NCBI GenBank assembly: GCA_963682085.1
Contig: OY821614.1
Coordinates: forward strand, 744,001-808,000
DNA length: 64,000 nt
Reading direction: 5' to 3'
DNA from: Thiodubiliella sp900128405
Lineage (GTDB): Bacteria > Pseudomonadota > Gammaproteobacteria > PS1 > Pseudothioglobaceae
A program made the position numbers and the translations under genes. The notes beneath the pieces are model-generated. The model searched no databases. It saw only the letters and a program-made list of their open reading frames with translations, and was not told the DNA's origin. Shown here piece after piece: positions 45,001-53,258 of the stretch (positions are counted from its first letter, which is position 1; each line of letters starts with the position of its first letter).

Positions 45001-46138
45001 CCACTACGATAACCTCGGCTCTATTGACACCATTACCAATGGACAAGGTAACATCGTTGAACGCATGGCATACACCGCTTTCGGACAAAGACGCCAAGGC
45101 GACTGGCGTGCCAGCGACCCACTACTCCCCATCATCCCTGCCCTAACTAACCGAGGCTTTACTGGGCACGAACACATTGATGAGATGGGCTTTATTCATA
45201 TGAATGGGCGGGTTTACGACCCGAGTATTGGACGGTTTTTAAGTGCTGATCCAACCATTCAACATCCTTACAATACACAAGACTACAATCGTTATTCTTA
45301 CACTACCAACAATCCTCTTAAGTATGTGGATATGAATGGATTTGGTTGGCTTAGCAAAACTTGGGGAAAAATCTGGAAAGCCATTAAGAAATATGACAAA
45401 GTAATTTTATCAGCTGTTATTGCTTATTACACAGGTGGATTTGTTACAGGCAGTGCTTGGGCAAATTGTACGGCGGTTGGGTCGTCCTGGGCTGGTGTAG
45501 CTACTGCAGGCGCGGCAGGTGGTGCTGCCTTTGGGGCAAGTATCACTTTGCTCTATGGTGGCAGTGTATCTGATGCAATTAATGCCGCAATCACAGGCAG
45601 TATTGCAGGGGCAATCACAGGCGGTATTGCAGGGATTTATGGTGATACTTGGAATATACAAAGAATAGGGGTAAGTGCAATGGGTGGAGGTATCTCGACT
45701 GAGTTACAAGGAGGTAGCTTTAAAGATGGGCTTAGGGCTGGGATGATTAGTGCCTCACTTAGGCATCTTTATAATAAAATAGTGGGTTTTGATATTGATG
45801 CTACTAAAGCTAAGAATGGAGGCGCCGCACCCATTAAAGGAGAAAATGGAAAGCCAATTGAAGGTTATAACAATATTGGTTATCAGGGTCAAGATGATTC
45901 AAAATCTTTATTTTACGAAGGTAAGCTTGTTAGTAAAGTATTAAATGTTGCACCTGCTGGCATTAATGCAGTAGCTGGATTGCACGATACATTTCAAATC
46001 AATATGACTGGTTGGTATAGAACAATATTTAATGTTCCTGGTATGGCAGCTGCAGCGGTTATCACCTATGGCGGAATGATCGATGCATATGGTATTAGTG
46101 CACAGTTGGTAGTTAGAGATAGAGTAAAAAGGTATTAA
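39011..46138 (+). CDS. Giant SpvB/VCBS/RHS (YD-repeat) Tc-type toxin
   Basis: 2375 residues. In order: Sec signal (1-~30); SpvB/TcdB-type N-domain (about 35-310: AIPITVPPGIAGMKPELS, GLGFSLGGLS); eight VCBS/FG-GAP-like repeats with DMNGDGLPDRVFDRNP (about 313-800); YD repeats (about 1050-1470); a ~260-residue coiled-coil insert rich in Ala, Tyr and Asn (about 1475-1730); further YD repeats; the RHS core (about 1990-2110, GRVYDPSIGRFLSADP); then a variable tip with a Gly/Ala-zipper (about 2140-2220) and a final NAVAGLHDTFQ...NVPGMAAAAVITYGG module. TcB and TcC halves, usually two proteins, are joined here, forming the shell that encloses a toxic tip. The target is unknown. YD-repeat toxins are abundant in Bathymodiolus symbionts. 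Confidence 0.9.
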   Translation: MTYSFKQSINLTLPILLVLLLGTPTQATASIDTTALVGSTAGGFSVNQGTANYAIPITVPPGIAGMKPELSINYNSNASNGQLGLGFSLGGLSVIHRCAKTIATDGVKGGVNYNNNDRYCLNGQRLIAISGVDGQSGSEYRTEINSFSKIKYNGNYWTVKTKSGQTFEYGNTQNSKIEAQGKSTVRLWAVNKITDVANNAINYIYNEDNVNGEYTLSRINYTDNSVRLTYEDRNDVSTSYQAGSKLQQTKRLSNITTHVNNNIIRTYDLEYQYQSAPERSRLISIEECVNGQCLPKTEFEWQYSSSNNSFDSGKRWKDSLGDNWKNRPIHKGGEHSTLIDINGDGRPDRVFDRNPKNNQQGIYVHLNTGSGFSSGWRWQNDLGDNWKNHPIHKGGKHSTLIDMNGDGRPDRVFDRNPSNDQEGIYVYLNTGSGFDSGQQWQNDLGDSWKNHPIHEGGQHSTLIDMNGDGLPDRVFDRNPGNDHKGIYVYLNTGSGFDSGQQWQNNLSDYCCNNWKNYPIYEGGEYSTLIDMNGDGLPDRVFDRNPSNDQEGIYVYLNTGSGFDSGQQWQNDLGDNWKNNPIQKGGEHSTLIDMNGDGLPDRVFDRNPSSNQEGIYVYLNTGSGFDSGQQWQNDLGDSWKNRPIHKGGEYSTLIDMNGDGLPDRVFDRNPSSNQEGIYVYLNTGSGFDSGQQWQNDLGDSWKNRPIHKGGEYSTLIDMNGDGLPDRVFDRNPSSNQEGIYVYLNTGSGFDSGQQWQNDLGDSWKNRPIHKGGEYSTLIDMNGDGLPDRVFDRAPDNDQQGVYVFLNQSDKRKLRSITNGFGTQTIINYKPLTDDMVHYKRKGFYPNISIRNASQVVSSVTTDNAIGGQNTTTYKYYGAKVNLKGRGNLGFAKIKERNLQSNKSTSTKYSQTYPYIGRITSTEVGYIVSRRFRLLSNQTNTYQNKSSYNNKVDSPYLTQSLKQFYKFNLGNSLVLTTVITNQSNIDNYGNVGTIEVTTAGSGKTFTKITQNTYSNNATNWHLGRLTASTVTHKAPNTPNIRRSSNFTYNNKGLLTSETIEPNTSKALTTTYEYDNFGNKIKATTSANGITNRNTATKYSADGKFPIKATNALGHSEIKTFDAKTGNILTLTGPNSLTTTWQYDALGRKKLETRADDTTTSTNYQWAEDESPNSLYKTTTTTSGSNPKTTYFDAFNRKVREQHTGFDGRKINSDTYYDNLGRVDRASLPYFTDEQSYFITTQYDAIGRLTSTTKPADQGNTTTSSTFYHGFFTTTTNTLDRQALGHQKNTTKNAIGKIIYMNEPEGSWLAHQHDAIGNLIQTNVGGVITTMSYDNRGNKISMNDPDMGIWSYTYNALGELISQTDAKSQTSTISYDKLGRMTQRVEPEGTTNWQYDTKANGIGKLAQVTAPLGYKKEYSYDSLGRVGTITTHANNQSFNIQNQYDQYSRLSTQTRPQNFKVENVYNQYGYLMAKRAPKDQISDYDWEHLTKLTQDSLVNVEEALTKANEFEQKANVYSSSAKNYRLYADYYTNTSAELIQKAQELRNNVDLLEEIVVRLQKEAKQYTDSAKGYLIAARRFQHLSNVNVADDQERSYIDSNTNSKTRGVAFYSYGSVAAKSNTNGYAWCSNQATCVYWANVSKQCAIINTNQAKQKLELAQKYINSSGVEKQAFANHEADNYNKKANYYTRYAVNYTDLSNEYLEQAQESVNQAKYWRGVTANAPDYQAMLADTNNIYFWRAKSRDASGRLTGHIVGNGLSTEQQYNPATGHLFTIKSGFGNTDGIRNLEYEYDLMDNVTQRQNHQSGLSESFQYDGLDRLTQSNTTGSIAGVDYNDTTSYQYDINGNIIHKSDIGNYNYNTPSQASPHAPQSITRPNTNANNQDRSYTYDANGNMTKNDDKIIQWTSFDKPKRFTKSNSNDNTTFVYAPNRSRYQKTQTKASSNTTITTTYIGKLYEQIKQNTSTEHKHFIYADGQLIAINIKTNTTAGTPPIPDKTRYLHYDNLGSIDTITNGQGNIVERMAYTAFGQRRQGDWRASDPLLPIIPALTNRGFTGHEHIDEMGFIHMNGRVYDPSIGRFLSADPTIQHPYNTQDYNRYSYTTNNPLKYVDMNGFGWLSKTWGKIWKAIKKYDKVILSAVIAYYTGGFVTGSAWANCTAVGSSWAGVATAGAAGGAAFGASITLLYGGSVSDAINAAITGSIAGAITGGIAGIYGDTWNIQRIGVSAMGGGISTELQGGSFKDGLRAGMISASLRHLYNKIVGFDIDATKAKNGGAAPIKGENGKPIEGYNNIGYQGQDDSKSLFYEGKLVSKVLNVAPAGINAVAGLHDTFQINMTGWYRTIFNVPGMAAAAVITYGGMIDAYGISAQLVVRDRVKRY
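39950..41415 (+). repeat. Tandem VCBS-type repeats (186-bp unit) within the toxin gene
   Basis: Eight units, mostly 186 bp (62 codons); the fourth is longer because of an extra CCNNWK-type insertion. The last four units (from about 40730) repeat exactly every 186 bp (matching motif starts at 40821, 41007, 41193 and 41379) and are nearly identical, while the first ones have diverged. Confidence 0.92.
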
Positions 46139-46302
46139 TAATTTTAAAATTATTAATTATTTCTGTATTTTTAACCGGGCGTCTATCTGACTTTAGCCAT
46201 AAAAAGTACATAGAAAATGTTGTCGGATTTAGCTTTAAGGAGTATATGAAAAGAGGGTGTACTTGAAATTTAAGACAGTTTATCCCTAGGAAAGGCAAAA
46301 GG

Positions 46303-46476
46303 CCATTATTCGATAAAACTTTTAGATGGGTAGAAGGAATCAACCAATAACAACTAAATGGCACTCATATTTATAAATATACCAATCCTTATAATGATTG
46401 TAAAGATGCATTTGTTGTAGATAAAAAAGACATAGTTATTAAAACATTTAGCAAAGGCAAGAGTTGTAACGCTTAG
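46303..46476 (+). pseudogene. Displaced toxin-tip or small-protein fragment
   Basis: 58 codons in one frame with a single internal TAA: PLFDKTFRWVEGINQ, stop, then QLNGTHIYKYTNPYNDCKDA and a Lys-rich end. No start is visible. The position after an RHS gene suggests an orphan tip or its immunity gene, but I recognise no family. The stretch 46139-46302 shows nothing. Confidence 0.35.
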
Positions 46477-46575
46477 GATTAGGATTTTATGTTAAAAATC
46501 AAAAAAAGATTAACAAATAATGGAGATAGACTACTTTTAACGCCATAATGTTCATTTTTTATTACAAAAACTATC

Positions 46576-47170
46576 AGAATACCACGCATACCTAGAGGAG
46601 AAACCCAAGATGGAATTTACCACATCATCAACAGAGGTAATATGTGCATACAAGTTTTTGAAGATGATTATGAATATTTTTTTGACTTTATTAAAGACAG
46701 GACTTGAAAAAGAAAACATAGGGCTGCATGCTTATTATCTTATGCCTAATCATTTTCATTTATTGATATGTTACGAGGCGAGTATAACCTTAGTAAGTTT
46801 ATACAATGGGTAATGACATCTCATGTGTGTTGCTATCACAAGAAAAACAAAACTTCAGGGCACATTTGGTAAGACAGATTTAAAGGCTTTATGGTTAAAC
46901 AAGGGAGTTATTACTTAACTTTACTTCGTTATAGAGGCAAATACACTAAAAGCAAATTTAAGCAAAATAGCACAAGATTGGCGATGGCTCATTAGCACAG
47001 AAAGGGTCTTAAAAAGACATGTATTATCACACAATCCTTACATACAACTTGATAATTGGATAAACTATATAAACACGCTACAAACTCAAAAAGAATTAGA
47101 TAAAATTAGAGATAGCGTTAATAGAAGCACCAATTGGTAAAAACTGGGTGGTCACAGTAGTGCAGAAATA
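46576..47170 (+). pseudogene. REP-associated tyrosine transposase (RAYT/Y1) remnant
   Basis: Pieces of a Y1 transposase in shifting frames: RIPRIPRGETQDGIYHIINR, then LHAYYLMPNHFHLLI (the HxH metal motif), FIQWVMTSHVCCYHKK, DRFKGFMVKQGSYYLTLLRY, and finally WRWLISTERVL. At least three frameshifts or stops separate them, so it is inactive. Confidence 0.8.
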
Positions 47171-47211
47171 TAGTTTGTTATCAACTTTGAAAGCTAAAAG
47201 AATACCTAAAC

Positions 47212-47442
47212 ATGAAAAAAAGTTATGAAAAAAGTAGCCTATCCCCATTATTTTGTGCTGTCGTTGATCTTAAGGCTTATTATCCTATACTTAAAGGTTT
47301 GTATTATCGCAATGCACACCATACTCAGAAAGTTTTGGATTTTATAACCAGTTCTCTCTCGGGGGTTCCTGTCGCTAGTGAAGCTGGAGTGGCTGGATCT
47401 TATATTCAAGATAAGTATCATCCTGAAGAATTATTACGATAA
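47212..47442 (+). CDS. Uncharacterised 76-residue protein, possible orphan toxin tip
   Basis: Starts MKKSYEKSSLSPLFCAVVDL and ends SYIQDKYHPEELLR; no signal or membrane segment is clear. Its stop overlaps the start of the next gene (TAATG), so the two are translated as a pair. The place behind an RHS toxin and the following two-TM protein suggest a displaced tip with its immunity protein. This is an inference from position. Confidence 0.4.
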   Translation: MKKSYEKSSLSPLFCAVVDLKAYYPILKGLYYRNAHHTQKVLDFITSSLSGVPVASEAGVAGSYIQDKYHPEELLR

Positions 47443-47633
47443 TGATTCTATTTATAAAGAAATACTATTTAGGATTGTTTTTTATTGTATTTGCTATAGA
47501 TGTTATGTTTTTTGATTGGAGGCTTTATGGCTTTCATATTCCAATACTTGCTAAATATATTTCTGGAGGTATATTATTTTTACTTGGAGTTTATATCCTA
47601 TGTAAGCAGTATAAAAGAGTTAGTGTAAATTAA
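47442..47633 (+). CDS. Small two-TM protein, possible immunity protein
   Basis: 63 residues with two hydrophobic helices (about 9-24 and 37-54, ISGGILFLLGVYIL) and a short basic tail. The size and topology fit immunity proteins against membrane-active tips, but no family is recognised. The ~110 bases after it, up to the IS element, hold a GTGGG/CCCAC hairpin only. Confidence 0.45.
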   Translation: MILFIKKYYLGLFFIVFAIDVMFFDWRLYGFHIPILAKYISGGILFLLGVYILCKQYKRVSVN

Positions 47634-47806
47634 GAAATAAAAACAATGGGGGTGGGCTGAAGCCCCACTTGACTGGACACTAAATTAATATTTTACCCAC
47701 TATTTTTCTGTATCAATAATCTTTTTTGGGGCTTGGGGCAAAGTGTAGTGATCTAACAATCTTGGACACATTTATAGCCTTATAATACAAAATAAGAAGG
47801 TTAATC

Positions 47807-48122
47807 ATGACACAATAAAAACCAAGAAAACCAAGAACAACTTTTACCATTGAACAAAAATTAGATTACGCCAAACTAATGGTTAATGAAAATTACATCA
47901 ACAAACAGATTATGGAGATATCAGGTGCTGGATCAACTGCAGTTACCCGCTGGAAGAAACAATACTTAGCAGAGCTTAATGGTCAAACCCTAGATCATGG
48001 CAAAGCAAATGACGATAGAACAACAAGAAATACAATCTTTAAAGAAACAACTATGGCGTGCTAAAAGGGATAATGAAATCCTAAAAAAGGCAACCGCCTT
48101 GTTCGCTCAGGACAGTCATTAA
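47807..48122 (+). pseudogene. IS3 orfA (broken)
   Basis: A helix-turn-helix transposase subunit. Codon 4 is TAA, and a one-base change near 48005 shifts the frame between the HTH part (MVNENYINKQIMEISGAGST) and the leucine-zipper part (MTIEQQEIQSLKKQLWRAKR). The normal A AAA AAG slippery site (48081-48089) is still present. Confidence 0.85.
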
Positions 48123-48127
48123 CCCAT

Positions 48128-48984
48128 ATGATTACTAAGATGAACAAGGCACACGAATGCTACAATACTCGTGAGTTGTGTCAATTACTCAAACTTCCTC
48201 GCAGTCGTTATTATTACCAAGCTAAGGTCAGTAACAAGCCAATAAGTGATACAACAAATTCTATGATTCAATCAATGAGAAAAATATCTATTGAGACTGG
48301 CTATACTTACGGCAAAAGACGGTTAAAACATCACCTGAATACCAAAGGATACCAAATCGGTATTTATGCTGTAGCAAGTCTAATGAAGGGGGCTAATATT
48401 AAGGCAATAAGACCCAAAAAGCGTCATTATTACCCTGATACTGGCGCTTTACATAAAACAACCAACAATCTGCTTGATCATATTTTAATCAACAAAAAAG
48501 CAATACACTGGGTAGGTGATATCACTTATATCAAAACTTACCAAGGCTGGAGTTATTTAGCCAGTGTCCTTGATTTAGCTTTAAGACAAGTGGTTGGGCT
48601 TTGTCAAAGCATCCTAATGCTAAATTAGCACAAGATGCACTGGATAACGCCATTAATTGATACAAACTAAACACGAAGTATTTGATGTTTCATTCGGATC
48701 AAGGGACTCAATATTCTTCTAAAGTTTTTATTGATTATTGTAGTAAAAATAACATCACTCAAAGTATGAGTAGAAAAAGTAATTGTTGGGATGACGCAGT
48801 AATGGAGCGATTCTTTAGAAATCTCAAGGCTGAGAGATTAAACTATCAAAGATTTGCAAATCATTTTGAAGTCGTGCAAACCGTAGAAAGTTATATTTAC
48901 TTTTATAACTACAAGAGGATTCATTCAGCAATTGGGTATTTAATATCTGTTCAAAAGATGGCCGAATTGGGAAAAGTGGCTTAA
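48128..48984 (+). pseudogene. IS3 orfB DDE transposase (broken)
   Basis: The DDE residues are in HWVGDITYIKTYQGWSYLAS, MFHSDQGTQYSS and DDAVMERFFRNLKAERLN. A frameshift near 48600 and an in-frame TGA near 48658 split the gene between the first and second Asp, so no active enzyme can be made. Confidence 0.9.
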
Positions 48985-49076
48985 AATGTGTTCAAGTTTA
49001 ATGAATCATTACAGTTTAGTGAGCTATTACAGTGTTATAAAAAATAAACTCTTACTCGCATTAAAGGAAGTAATAT

Positions 49077-50084
49077 ATGAAAAATATAAAGAAAAAAGTG
49101 ATTATTGATACTGATATGGGGTGGGATGATGTGCTTTCCATTTTGTATCTCATGAAAAATCCTACTATTGAAATAGTAGGAATTACGGTAACAGGTTGTG
49201 GAGAAGCAAACCTTCGATGGGGAGCGGTTATTGCTAAAACTCTTATGGAAATGGGGGCTCAAACTCAAGCAAAAGTTTGCGTTGGAACCAGTATCCCTTT
49301 GAAATTTAACCATGTTTTCCCGCAATCTTTTAGAGATAATGTAAACGATATAATGGGGTTACTTGGATCTTTAAACCCAAAAACTTCAATTGATGTTCAA
49401 ACACAACCTGCATGGGAATTTATTTCAGATACACTAAATCAAACTGAGGAAGGTATTACGATTCTTTCTCTTGGTGGCTTTACTAATTTAGCAAAAATGT
49501 TGGAATTATGTCCCTCAACTTGCATTGATAAAATTACAGAAATTTATGCAATGGCAGGTGCTGTTTATGTAGATGGCAATGTAGCATTATTCAATGATGC
49601 AAAACCTGAATGGAATCAAGGGCCTATTTATGCAACAAATTATGCCGCCGAATGGAATGTCTTTATTGATCCAGTAGCAGCCAAAAAAGTGTTCAAATCG
49701 AACATTCCCATTACTTTAATACCATTGGATGCTTGTAATTATGTCATATTAAATCCTGACTATGTTGACAAAATAACAGCCACTGATTCCATCGCAAAGC
49801 TAGTGAAAGATATTTTCAAAAAAGTAACAGGAAGCGATAAAGAAGCAATTCCAGTTCCTATTTTTGATCCTCTGGCAACAGTGATTATGGCTGATGGAAT
49901 AAAAGGATACCAAACACAAAGTGAATATTTGGATGTAAACATCACAGATACTGAAGTTGATAATCAATGTGGAAGAACTTACATTGTAAATTCAGGATCA
50001 AGAAAAATTACCATAGTTCAAGGGGTGTCACAGAATGAATTTGCTACAAATTTTTCTAATATGATTAATGGAAATGTTTTGTAA
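49077..50084 (+). CDS. Inosine/uridine-preferring nucleoside hydrolase
   Basis: 335 residues of the IU-NH family, which splits ribonucleosides into base and ribose. The calcium-binding N-terminus is IIDTDMGWDD (9-18), with AEWNVFIDPVAAKKVF and a C-terminal FDPLATVIM for the last metal ligand. There is no signal peptide, so it acts on imported nucleosides in the cytoplasm. It sits next to a dead IS3 and other accessory DNA and may be acquired. The substrate is unknown. Confidence 0.88.
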   Translation: MKNIKKKVIIDTDMGWDDVLSILYLMKNPTIEIVGITVTGCGEANLRWGAVIAKTLMEMGAQTQAKVCVGTSIPLKFNHVFPQSFRDNVNDIMGLLGSLNPKTSIDVQTQPAWEFISDTLNQTEEGITILSLGGFTNLAKMLELCPSTCIDKITEIYAMAGAVYVDGNVALFNDAKPEWNQGPIYATNYAAEWNVFIDPVAAKKVFKSNIPITLIPLDACNYVILNPDYVDKITATDSIAKLVKDIFKKVTGSDKEAIPVPIFDPLATVIMADGIKGYQTQSEYLDVNITDTEVDNQCGRTYIVNSGSRKITIVQGVSQNEFATNFSNMINGNVL

Positions 50085-50347
50085 GGACTGGATTCTGTTC
50101 AAGTGAATGCATGAAAAAGAACTTATTAAATCACAGTAGAATGAACATTAGTAGCGTAAAGTAACTTTTTTTACTTAGTTTAATAGGTTTGAAATAAGAA
50201 ATTTTAGATTGTTGCCTAAAATTATTGGGGCTTTATAGGATTTATTTGGATTGTCTAACACAATGCAGGAGGGCAAGAAGTAAAAAAAACTTAAAAAATA
50301 AGTTATAATTGTCCATCTTTAATCACAAACAAGGATTTTAAAATAAG

Positions 50348-50857
50348 ATGAAAAAAATAAATATTTTAATTTTAACTGGTATGCTGTCAATGTCAACATA
50401 CGCTGAAGAAATGGCAATTGAAGCAAGTTCTGAGGTAGAATTTGAAGCAGGCATAGGTGTTAATTATGCCCTCTTAGGTGTAACTGCCAATAAATCAATA
50501 AATTCAAAAATAGAGTTGTTTGCTGGATTAGGTCTTGGATATGTTGTTGGTGGCAAATATTATTTCAATGATTCTGTTCGTTTCACTGCAAATTATGGCA
50601 CTAACTCTATAATTCAAAAAATTCTATTTGGAGTTAACTATAACTATACGTATACGGTTACTGAATACTTTGAAGGAGCTAATCTTGGTATAGGCTATAT
50701 TTCTTCAAAAAAAAATGGATGGTCAATTGATTTAATGTATTCTGACATATCGAAAGCAAACGATAGAACAAAGGAATTAATAAATGAAGGCTATACTTCT
50801 CTTGGTAACAACAATTCTTCCGAGAAGATTACTTTATCTTTAGGGTATCGCTGGTAA
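50348..50857 (+). CDS. Small outer-membrane beta-barrel-like protein
   Basis: 169 residues. Signal peptide MKKINILILTGMLSMSTYA, predicted cut before EEMAIEA. The mature part alternates polar and hydrophobic or aromatic residues in strands (FAGLGLGYVVGGKYYF, ILFGVNYNYTYTV, ANLGIGYIS) and ends SLGYRW, a typical BAM-recognised aromatic terminus. Probably an eight-strand barrel; function unknown. A TATAAT at 50304-50309 may be its -10. It is followed by a strong terminator. Confidence 0.72.
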   Translation: MKKINILILTGMLSMSTYAEEMAIEASSEVEFEAGIGVNYALLGVTANKSINSKIELFAGLGLGYVVGGKYYFNDSVRFTANYGTNSIIQKILFGVNYNYTYTVTEYFEGANLGIGYISSKKNGWSIDLMYSDISKANDRTKELINEGYTSLGNNNSSEKITLSLGYRW

Positions 50858-50953
50858 TTTCTGCTTTAATTTAAGCATAAGTTGAAAATATAACGACACC
50901 TTTTATCATTTCAATCGCAACAAGTTCTCAATATTTAAGGGCTGATAATCCTG

Positions 50954-50997
50954 AAAAAATAGCCTCCCTTTTTTTTAAAGGGGAGGCTATTTTTTTA
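50954..50997. terminator. Bidirectional Rho-independent terminator
   Basis: AAATAGCCTCCC and GGGGAGGCTATTT form a long GC-rich stem flanked by A-run and T-run. It can end transcription of the outer-membrane protein gene on the plus strand and of recQ on the minus strand. Confidence 0.88.
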
Positions 50998-51077
50998 GTT
51001 GATATAAAGCCCTAACAATTTAAAATTTATTACACCTAAAGAATTAAACTAATAAGCAAAAAAAACTGTGTTAATTT

Positions 51078-53204
51078 TCAATCTATTTGATTAAGTTGTT
51101 TAAAAATTGCTAAATGGTGGTGTATTTTTTCAATTGAATCCATTTCTTCAAGGCCTTGCATAATCCAGCGGGTGATGGTTTCGTCGGTAGGAACTGTGGC
51201 GAATAGTTGCTGTCTTTTGCTGTGTTCAATTTTGCCAGTGTTTGCCAGTTTGTTAATGTGGCTTAGTATGGTGGTGAGGGTTAAATCGCGTTGTTGACAG
51301 ATGTTCTCTATAGTTTCCTCTTGTTCAATAAGTGCTAGGGTGGCTTGATAGGTGGGGTGTAGTTTTTGGGTGGTGGGCTTGGCTTTGGCGATGGGCTCTT
51401 GGAAATCATTTGTTCTAAAGATGGCTAATAGGTCCAAAAATCGAGTGCCGTATTTTTCAAGTTTGATTTTTCCTACGCCGTTGATTTGTAATAGTTTTTC
51501 TTCACTATCGGGTAGAAAATGTGCCATCTCTGTTAAGGCTTTATTGTCAAAAATAATATAAGCGGGCATACTTTCTTCTCTGGCAATTTCTCGTCTGAGG
51601 ATCTGTAATGCTTCTAAAATCTTTTCGTCTACTGAGTATTCTTGCTGTTTTATTTGCGTAACAACTTTGGTATTTCCTTGTAAATTGCGACTTCGAATAT
51701 CTACGGTTTGCTCTGATTTTAGGATTTTCATGGCAATATTGGTTAGCCTTAAGGCTTTAAATTCATTTACCGTTAATGCATCTATTTCTAGCAAGCGGTC
51801 GCCAATAATTTTCCACAAAGCTTTGCTGGTCGTATTGCCAATGCCATAGACAGACAAATCTTGGTGTCCATTATTTAATACTTTTTTATTCTTTGAACCC
51901 AATAAAACATCAACAATATGCACTTGTCCAAAATTTTGCTCAGTGCGATAAACGGCTGATAAAAACATTCTTGCCTGCTCGCTAATATCGCTTCGTTCAA
52001 CATCGGGATTTAGGCAATTGTCACATTGAGTTTGACATTTGGGCATTTCATCATCAAAATAATGGCTCAGTGCTTGATGCCGACAGTTTTCAGAGAAAGC
52101 ATATTTTTTAATTAAATTAAGTTTGTAATAGGCTAAATTTCGATACTCTTCATTTTCAATATCGGCAATAAAACGCCCTAATAAGCCTAAATCTGCTGTG
52201 GAATAAAGCAACAAAACCTCGCTTTTCATCCCATCTCTACCTGCCCTGCCCATTTCTTGGTAATATGCTTCCATGGTTTTGGGAATGGACATATGCACCA
52301 CAAAACGAATATTACTTTTATCAATTCCCATTCCAAAAGCAATGGTAGCAACCATGATGTCAATCTCATCATTCACAAAATCGCTGAATGCTTGGCGGCG
52401 TTCTTCGGTGGGCAGTCCAGCGTGGTAAGCCCGTACTTTTAAACCTTGGGTGCTTAAAAACGCACTCAATGATTCGGTATTTTTCCGTGATAAAGTATAA
52501 ATAATGCCTTGTTCATTCGTGTGATTTTTCAAAAAATCTAATAATTGTTGATGTCCGTTGCCCTGCCTAGATTGAACGCTAATAAACAAATTATCTCGAT
52601 AAATTTTGCCACGAATAATATTATCACTACGGCTAAATTGTAACTGATTGACAATGTCTTTTTCCACTTGCGTGGTTGCCGTTGCCGTAAAGGCGGCAAT
52701 ACCTACTTCAGGAAAACGGGATTTTAACAAACCCAATTGGCGATAATCTGCACGGAACTCATGCCCCCATTCGCTCACACAATGTGCTTCGTCAATGGCA
52801 AAAAAGGCAATCTTAAGTGTGGTTAAAAAATTCAAAAACTGCTCATTTTGCAAACGCTCAGGAGCAACAAAAACCAGTTTTACCGCACCATTTTGCAAAT
52901 CATTCTGCGCTTGCCGAATCTCCTCCATACTTTGCATAGACGACATCATTACCGATCGAATTCCCTTTGCTGTCAAGCCATGAACTTGATCTTGCATCAA
53001 TGCCAACAAAGGTGAAACTACTACCACAACCCCTTCCATTAACAACGCTGGCAACTGATAGCACAGTGATTTACCGCCGCCCGTTGGCAGAATTAGCAAC
53101 ACATCTTCACGGTTCAAAATTTTATCCACTACCGCTTCTTGCAATGGACGAAATTCATCAAATCCGAAGGTATTTTGTAGTAGTTGATATTTGTTTTTAG
53201 ACAT
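51078..53204 (-). CDS. recQ: ATP-dependent DNA helicase RecQ
   Basis: 708 residues. SF2 motifs: Walker A LPTGGGKSLCYQLPALL, DEAH box AIDEAHCVSEWGHEFR, TATATTQV, and motif VI YQEMGRAGRDG. A zinc-binding RQC domain (CRHQALSHYFDD through CQTQCDNC) and an HRDC domain (LQILRREIAREESMPAYIIF to INGVGKIKLEKYG) follow, then a ~90-residue C-terminal HTH region. I start at the first ATG (53204); a TTG ten codons upstream is possible. Convergent with the outer-membrane protein gene. Confidence 0.94.
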   Translation of the reverse strand: MSKNKYQLLQNTFGFDEFRPLQEAVVDKILNREDVLLILPTGGGKSLCYQLPALLMEGVVVVVSPLLALMQDQVHGLTAKGIRSVMMSSMQSMEEIRQAQNDLQNGAVKLVFVAPERLQNEQFLNFLTTLKIAFFAIDEAHCVSEWGHEFRADYRQLGLLKSRFPEVGIAAFTATATTQVEKDIVNQLQFSRSDNIIRGKIYRDNLFISVQSRQGNGHQQLLDFLKNHTNEQGIIYTLSRKNTESLSAFLSTQGLKVRAYHAGLPTEERRQAFSDFVNDEIDIMVATIAFGMGIDKSNIRFVVHMSIPKTMEAYYQEMGRAGRDGMKSEVLLLYSTADLGLLGRFIADIENEEYRNLAYYKLNLIKKYAFSENCRHQALSHYFDDEMPKCQTQCDNCLNPDVERSDISEQARMFLSAVYRTEQNFGQVHIVDVLLGSKNKKVLNNGHQDLSVYGIGNTTSKALWKIIGDRLLEIDALTVNEFKALRLTNIAMKILKSEQTVDIRSRNLQGNTKVVTQIKQQEYSVDEKILEALQILRREIAREESMPAYIIFDNKALTEMAHFLPDSEEKLLQINGVGKIKLEKYGTRFLDLLAIFRTNDFQEPIAKAKPTTQKLHPTYQATLALIEQEETIENICQQRDLTLTTILSHINKLANTGKIEHSKRQQLFATVPTDETITRWIMQGLEEMDSIEKIHHHLAIFKQLNQID

Positions 53205-53258
53205 AGGTTGTTTCAATAATAAGGGGTTTTTCAATCAGAAATTCGTATTAATTTTTAG

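Larger units (their letters stand above)
47744..49013 (+). mobile_element. IS3-family insertion sequence, inactivated
   Basis: 1270 bp bounded by imperfect ~30-bp inverted repeats (TGTAGTGATCTAACAATCTT at the left, the complement of TGTAATGATTCATTAAACTT at the right, both continuing to GACACATTT or AACACATTT). Both genes are broken. No clear target-site duplication is visible. Confidence 0.85.

Noticed and set aside
44459..45146. Long overlapping frames on both strands inside the RHS region
   Set aside because: Low-complexity shadows of the YD-repeat coding sequence; no motif or ribosome site.
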